Positions 24,501 to 27,483 of a stretch of DNA of 27,483 nucleotides are shown here, piece by piece. This DNA comes from Streptomyces sp. NRRL F-5727. GTDB taxonomy: Bacteria; Actinomycetota; Actinomycetes; Streptomycetales; Streptomycetaceae. The stretch is taken from positions 1-27,483 of the forward strand of contig NZ_JOGX01000080.1 of the NCBI RefSeq assembly GCF_000719555.1, written 5' to 3'. The notes under the pieces were generated by a model. That model worked only from the letters and a program-made list of their open reading frames with translations, did no database searches and was not told the origin of the DNA. Positions within the stretch are counted from its first letter, which is position 1; each line of letters begins with the position of its first letter. The translations under genes were made by a program, and so were the position numbers.

Positions 24501-25279
24501 ACGGCACCGCGCTCACCCCGACCACCGTCGACGGCTGGGCGCAGGGCTTCCAGCTCCCCGCGAACGGCGGCCGCCTCGCCCTCACCTACGACGAGCCGTT
24601 CGCGCACACCGTCTGGATCTGGACCCAGCTCGGCCTCGCCGTCGTCCTCGTCGTCCTCGCCCTGCCCGGCCGCCGCCGCGAGATCGACGACGACCTGCCC
24701 GAGGAGGAGACGGCCATCCCGGCCCAGGCCACCGAGGGCGACGGCCGCCGCGCCCGCCGCCTGCGCGCCGCCGCCGAGACCGCCGCCGCGGCCGCCGCCG
24801 AGGCGCCCGAGGCATGGCCCGACACCCCCGACGCCCACCACCCCGCCGAGCCCGCCGCCATCCCCGGCCAGCAGACCGCGGAACCGGACGAGTGGGACGC
24901 CGCCGGCCAGGACCCGGCCTACGCCCAGCAGCAGTACGCCGGGTACGACCAGCAGGGCTACGCCCAGGAGTACGCCGCCGACCCGTACCAGCAGCAGGCG
25001 TACGCGTACCCCCAGCAGGGCTACGACCAGGACCAGGGCTACGACCCGCAGGGCGGCTACCCGGCCCCCCAGGCGTACGACCAGGGCCAGGGCTACGAGC
25101 TGCCCCAGGCGTACGAACAGGGCTACGACCAGACCCAGGGCTACGACCCCCAGCAGGCACCGCAGGGCTACGACCCGCAGGCGTACGCCCCCCACGAGGG
25201 CTACGCCGCCGGCTACGACTACGGGTACCCCCAGGGCCACGAGACCGAGCAGCGTCCCGACGGGAGCAGCAACCAGTGA
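21527..25279 (+). CDS. Large membrane family 2 glycosyltransferase with Y/Q-rich tail
   Basis: A 1250-residue protein. Residues 1-300 form a GT-A domain of family 2: VTAVLVTHDGARWLPDAL, the metal-binding LHDD (132-135), STAGMLVRRDVFEELGGFD, and MRDDVDLCWRAHSAG (233-247) with the catalytic-acid region. From about 427 to 800 there are many hydrophobic segments, then a probable extracytoplasmic domain and a last transmembrane helix at about 1028-1046. The end, about 1120-1250, is a low-complexity tail of QGYDQ- and QAYA-type repeats that should lie in the cytoplasm. It probably builds or exports a lipid-linked envelope glycan; the sugar is unknown. The ATG at 21527 follows GGAGGG by about 12 nt; longer in-frame extensions are proline/arginine noise. 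It overlaps the DUF5719 gene by 4 bp. Confidence 0.9.
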   Translation: MSSTPEFPRHVVTAVLVTHDGARWLPDALSGLLAQERPVQSVIAADTGSADDSAQLVADAVGADRVLHLARRTGFGAAVDEAVRTAPVLGPEDLPYLKRPSGWDPVSRTWNDDAYDLPELPHGEPAQWLWLLHDDCAPEPGALAELLRVADADADAAVIGPKLRGWYDRKQLLEAGVTIARSGRRWTGLDRREQDQGQHDQIRSVLSVSTAGMLVRRDVFEELGGFDRRLPLMRDDVDLCWRAHSAGHRVLVAPDAVLRHAEASARERRTVDCAGRTAASPHRVDKAAAVYTLLANSPGRALPYVFLRLLVGTVLRTLGLLVGKAPGQAVDEITGLLATVLRPERILAARRRRKNPAVPLGDFRPLFPPPGATVRAAAEQLVSHFGADESDSGSRHGAVESGPGGDDADFLEIEQFARLKKIARKPGPVLFALLLVVSLVACRNLFAGGSLAGGVLLPAPDTVSELWNRYADAWHTLGTGGTQSAPPYLGILAALSALFLGSTSTALTVLLVCSVPLAGFTAYFAARGLVGSRLLLAWGAIAYAFLPAATGALATGRLGTAVLAILLPLTARAAVAAHGFNRPDRGSWRATWAYALLLTVTTAFTPIVWPLAVLLGLGVLAVRRDDLTAYGLRFLAAVGVPVLALAPWSLSLLTSPSGFLHEAGLDLRTGTATALDLLASSPGGPGTTGGILLLGLVLAALAALLREERRFAVLTAWAAALAGLLFAALANGADGTGWAGPATLVYGAALIAAGMLGAEGGRTRVAAHGFGWRQPVAALIALACALGPAVAATGWMIGGADGPLSRRDPVQVPAFVAEESGQEDQPRTLVLSGSSPGAVDYTLVRGSGARLGDAELTATAEPDPRLDSVVAKLVAGSGADQTQELSAFAIRYVLVKDGSPRQMSRVLDTTPGLSRLSQLDGAALWRVDREIARVMIVPPAAKTGAATDTAAAKAVLVPAGPVEAHADIPAGPAGRTLRVADRADEGWTATLDGTALTPTTVDGWAQGFQLPANGGRLALTYDEPFAHTVWIWTQLGLAVVLVVLALPGRRREIDDDLPEEETAIPAQATEGDGRRARRLRAAAETAAAAAAEAPEAWPDTPDAHHPAEPAAIPGQQTAEPDEWDAAGQDPAYAQQQYAGYDQQGYAQEYAADPYQQQAYAYPQQGYDQDQGYDPQGGYPAPQAYDQGQGYELPQAYEQGYDQTQGYDPQQAPQGYDPQAYAPHEGYAAGYDYGYPQGHETEQRPDGSSNQ
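24912..25245 (+). repeat. Low-complexity Tyr/Gln repeat region of the glycosyltransferase tail
   Basis: Imperfect in-frame repeats of words such as CAGGGCTACGACC encode QGYDQ, QGYDP and QAYDQ. About one residue in five is tyrosine. The boundaries are approximate. Confidence 0.85.
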
Positions 25280-26796
25280 AGCGCACCACCCTCTCCCTGA
25301 TCGCGGTCGCCACCGCCCTCGCCGCCGTCACCGGCTTCGCCGCGATGACCGCCCCCGGCGAGCCCGCCGCCGCGTCCGCCGCCGCACCCCAGGCGGCCCG
25401 CCTCCCCGTCGAGCGCACCAGCCTGCTCTGCCCCGCCCCCAGCGGCTCGGAGATCGCCGAGACGCTCATCACCTCGTACACCCCGCCCGGCACCGCGGCC
25501 CCGGCCGCCGGCGCCGGCACGGCCCCCAAGCCCAGCGCCGTCCTCGGCGTCGCCAAGAACCCGAACGCCGCCGGCAAGAAGGGCAAGGCCCCGAAGGCCC
25601 CCGCCTCCGTCACCACCCCCGGCAAGCCGGTCTCCGCCGACGCGGACGGCGCCGTCACCCACGGACTCACCGGCACCGCCACCGGCACCCTCGCCCCCGG
25701 CTGGACCGTCCAGCAGACCACCCTCGTCACGGCCGGCGCCGCCCGCGGCCTCCTCGGCCTGAACTGCTCCGCCCCCGACACCGACTTCTGGTTCCCGGCC
25801 GCCTCCACCACCAAGGGCCGCGCCGACTACATCCACCTCACCAACCCGGACGACACCCTCGCCGTCGCCGACATCGAGCTGTACGGCCCCGAGGGCGAGC
25901 TGAAGACCACCATCCCCGAAGGCGTCCAGGTCCCGCCGCACTCCACCGTCCCCGTCCTCCTCGGCCCCCTCCTCACCGAAGGCGCCATGGAGAACCTGAC
26001 GGCCCACGTCACCACCCGCAGCGGCCGGGTCGGCGCCGCCCTCGGCTCCGCCGCCGACGGCGTCGGCAGCGACTGGCTCGCCGCCTCCGCCGACCCGGCG
26101 GCCCGCGTCGTGCTCCCCGGCATCCCGGCCGACGCCACCGGCGTCCGGCTCGTCGCCTTCGCCCCCGGCGAGTCCGACGCCGACCTGAAGATCCAGCTGG
26201 TCACCACGAACGGCACGATCGTCCCCGCCGCCGCCGAGTCCGTGCACGTCAAGGCCGGCATGACCGCCTCCGTCGAACTGCCCGACCTCACCCGCGGCTC
26301 CGCCGCCGCCCTGCTGCTCACCCCGACCGACCCCAAGAAGCAGATCCCGGTCGTGGCCGCGCTCCGGGTGGTCCGCGGCAAGGGCTCCGACCAGGAGATG
26401 GCGTTCGTCTCCGGCGCCGCGCCCGTCACCGCCCGCGCCACCGTCGCCGACAACCGCGCCAAGGGCACCGCCCTCGCCCTCACCGCCCCCGAGGCCGCCG
26501 CCCAGGTGAAGGTCACCGCCTCGGCCGGCACCGAGGGCGGCAGCCCCGCCACCCGGACGGTCTCCCTCAAGGCGGGCACCACGACGGTCCTCACCGACCT
26601 CGCCCCCAAGGGCGTCAAGGGCTCCTACGCGGTCACCGTCGAGCCGGTCGCCGGCGGCGGCCCGGTGTACGCGGCGCGCACGCTCACCGTCACCGAGGAC
26701 GGCATCCCGATGTTCACCGTCCAGACCCTGGTGGACGACCGCGGCACGGTCCAGGTCCCGACCGCCCGCCAGGACCTCACGGTCCTCGACGACTGA
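25276..26796 (+). CDS. Secreted DUF5719-family protein
   Basis: A 506-residue protein of an actinobacterial family I recognise as DUF5719, with no known activity. The N-terminus is a signal peptide (VKRTTLSLIAVATALAAVTGFAAMTA). An A/P/G/K-rich linker (about 75-130) precedes beta-rich domains with conserved-looking pieces such as FWFPAASTTKGRADYIHLTNPD, GSDWLAASADPAARVVLPGIP and AVTVEPVAGGGPVYAARTL. The GTG at 25276 overlaps the glycosyltransferase stop (GTGA) with GGGAG 9 nt upstream, so the two are translationally coupled. This suggests the protein works outside the membrane with that enzyme, perhaps as a glycan-binding or assembly partner. No membrane anchor or lipobox is seen. Confidence 0.85.
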   Translation: MKRTTLSLIAVATALAAVTGFAAMTAPGEPAAASAAAPQAARLPVERTSLLCPAPSGSEIAETLITSYTPPGTAAPAAGAGTAPKPSAVLGVAKNPNAAGKKGKAPKAPASVTTPGKPVSADADGAVTHGLTGTATGTLAPGWTVQQTTLVTAGAARGLLGLNCSAPDTDFWFPAASTTKGRADYIHLTNPDDTLAVADIELYGPEGELKTTIPEGVQVPPHSTVPVLLGPLLTEGAMENLTAHVTTRSGRVGAALGSAADGVGSDWLAASADPAARVVLPGIPADATGVRLVAFAPGESDADLKIQLVTTNGTIVPAAAESVHVKAGMTASVELPDLTRGSAAALLLTPTDPKKQIPVVAALRVVRGKGSDQEMAFVSGAAPVTARATVADNRAKGTALALTAPEAAAQVKVTASAGTEGGSPATRTVSLKAGTTTVLTDLAPKGVKGSYAVTVEPVAGGGPVYAARTLTVTEDGIPMFTVQTLVDDRGTVQVPTARQDLTVLDD

Positions 26797-26803
26797 CGGG
26801 CAC

Positions 26804-26839
26804 CCCCCGGTGCGGGCTCAGTCCTGCCCGTACCGGGGG
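26804..26839. terminator. Hairpin between convergent genes
   Basis: 26804-26817 pairs with 26826-26839 as a 14-bp stem (one G-U in plus-strand RNA) with an 8-nt loop. It lies 8 bp after the DUF5719 stop and overlaps the last codons of the convergent minus-strand gene. Confidence 0.6.
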
Positions 26840-27285
26840 TCGACCGACTCGGGGGAGAGGCCGAGCAGCTCGGCGACCTGCTCCACCACGACCTCGTGGA
26901 CCAGCAGCGCCCGCTCGTCGCGGGTCTTGGACCGGATCTCCACCGGCCGGCGGTAGACGACCACCCGCGCCGGCTCCCGCTTCGCCGCCGGGACCGAACC
27001 GCCCAGCGGCACCGTCGTGTCGCCGGTGACCGGCGGAGGCACCTCCATGATCATGAACTCGACGTCCTGGAGCTGCGGCCACCGCCGCTCCAGGCGCTCC
27101 ACCGAGTCCAGCACCAGATCGCGGAAGGTGTCCGCACGGCTCATGGAGAGCGGGACCTGCGGCGGCGCCACCGGCCCCCGCATCCCGCGGCCGTGCCGGT
27201 CACGGCGGCGGACCCGCGGCTCGGCCGGCGGTTCCCCGGAGCTCTGCGGGGAGTGCGGCGGCCCGGGCGGCACAGGAGTGTCCAT
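26818..27285 (-). CDS. Metallopeptidase-family (zincin-like) protein lacking HExxH
   Basis: A 155-residue protein matching the actinobacterial small 'metallopeptidase family' proteins found beside whiB2 in mycobacteria (Rv3259 type). After a basic, P/R-rich N-terminus (about 1-45) comes SRADTFRDLVLDSVERLERRWPQLQDVEFMIMEVPPP, then VVVYRRPVEIRSKTRDERALLVHEVVVEQVAELLGLSPESVDP. The expected zinc motif HExxHxxG is replaced by HEVVVEQVAELLG: the first His and Glu remain but the second His is absent. A peptidase function is therefore doubtful. I chose the ATG at 27285; a GTG at 27288 directly before it would suit a leaderless transcript because TACGCT lies 6 nt upstream. Confidence 0.8.
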   Translation of the reverse strand: MDTPVPPGPPHSPQSSGEPPAEPRVRRRDRHGRGMRGPVAPPQVPLSMSRADTFRDLVLDSVERLERRWPQLQDVEFMIMEVPPPVTGDTTVPLGGSVPAAKREPARVVVYRRPVEIRSKTRDERALLVHEVVVEQVAELLGLSPESVDPRYGQD

Positions 27286-27294
27286 CACTGACGC

Positions 27295-27300
27295 AGCGTA
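27295..27300 (-). promoter_or_regulatory. Candidate -10 box for the metallopeptidase-family gene
   Basis: TACGCT on the minus strand fits TANNNT and lies 6 nt before GTG (27288) and 9 nt before ATG (27285). The remaining bases to 27483 contain no gene that I can support and are presumably promoter sequence shared with whatever lies beyond the window. Confidence 0.4.
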
Positions 27301-27483
27301 ACTCTCCTGGGTCACTCCGCACCGTGGCGTGGACTCGCCGATCGGCGCGCCCCACCCCACCCCCACCCCCTCCGGCTGTCCAAACCTGAACATTCCGGCC
27401 GCCCCAGGGAACGATTCGACACCCGCTCGCGATCGGCCATCCGGCCGCCCCTGACCGGATTCCTCCACCTCCCTGTCCGGATC

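Noticed and set aside
21533..25240. Very long minus-strand open frame opposite the glycosyltransferase gene
   Set aside because: It is a G+C-driven shadow: V/G/A/E-rich translation with no domains, while the plus strand has clear motifs.
1..27483. Search for phage, insertion sequence, tRNA, integrase or defence-system genes
   Set aside because: No transposase, integrase, tRNA or nuclease-type gene was recognised, and gene order resembles a conserved actinobacterial core region.

Overview
The window is high-G+C DNA with strong third-position G/C bias, frequent GTG starts and long antisense shadow frames. Together with a WhiB of the developmental type, F420 biosynthesis genes and a dense set of LytR-CpsA-Psr (LCP) proteins, this points to a Streptomyces or close relative. 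Nothing indicates a prophage, insertion sequence, CRISPR array or tRNA/rRNA gene. It looks like a core chromosomal region whose right half resembles, from memory, the mycobacterial whiB2-fbiA-fbiB-GDP-mannose pyrophosphorylase-LCP neighbourhood.

Layout. 1-2078: the tail of an acyl-CoA dehydrogenase, a strong hairpin terminator, and a secreted protein with three Ig-like repeats. 2316-13080: a cell-envelope block with five LCP-family genes (2356-3603, 4270-5772, 7011-8786, 8836-10617, 10866-12104, all on the minus strand), interleaved with a hotdog thioesterase and an ExoA-like GT2 glycosyltransferase, and ending in a TIGR03089-like truncated AMP-binding protein. 13207-16949: on the plus strand, a secreted PGRP/amidase, a nucleotide-sugar pyrophosphorylase with a left-handed beta-helix tail, and an AlkA/HhH-GPD glycosylase. 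16953-20309: on the minus strand, a zinc-ribbon/basic-tail protein, fbiB and fbiA (4-bp overlap), and a cysteine dioxygenase. 20968-27285: whiB with a textbook terminator, a 1250-residue membrane glycosyltransferase overlapping a secreted DUF5719 protein, and a minus-strand metallopeptidase-fold protein without an intact HExxH.

How the genes fit together. LCP enzymes transfer undecaprenyl-linked glycopolymers onto peptidoglycan. The GT2 enzymes and the sugar-nucleotide synthase could supply those glycopolymers, and the amidase could remodel the wall. The fbiA/fbiB pair makes coenzyme F420. WhiB is a [4Fe-4S] sporulation regulator. Several genes seem to start on leaderless transcripts, with a TANNNT-like -10 box 6-7 nt before the start codon.

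The most interesting finding is an unannotated 30-codon upstream ORF (20415-20507, minus strand) ahead of the cysteine dioxygenase gene. Its last eight codons read CCCCCSSC. It begins at an ATG exactly where a leaderless transcript should start from a TTGACA-18 nt-CACTTT promoter. A segment inside it can pair with the Shine-Dalgarno region of the dioxygenase gene. This looks like a cysteine-sensing translational attenuator, like the polycysteine leaderless short ORFs reported in mycobacteria, but placed on a cysteine-catabolic gene.
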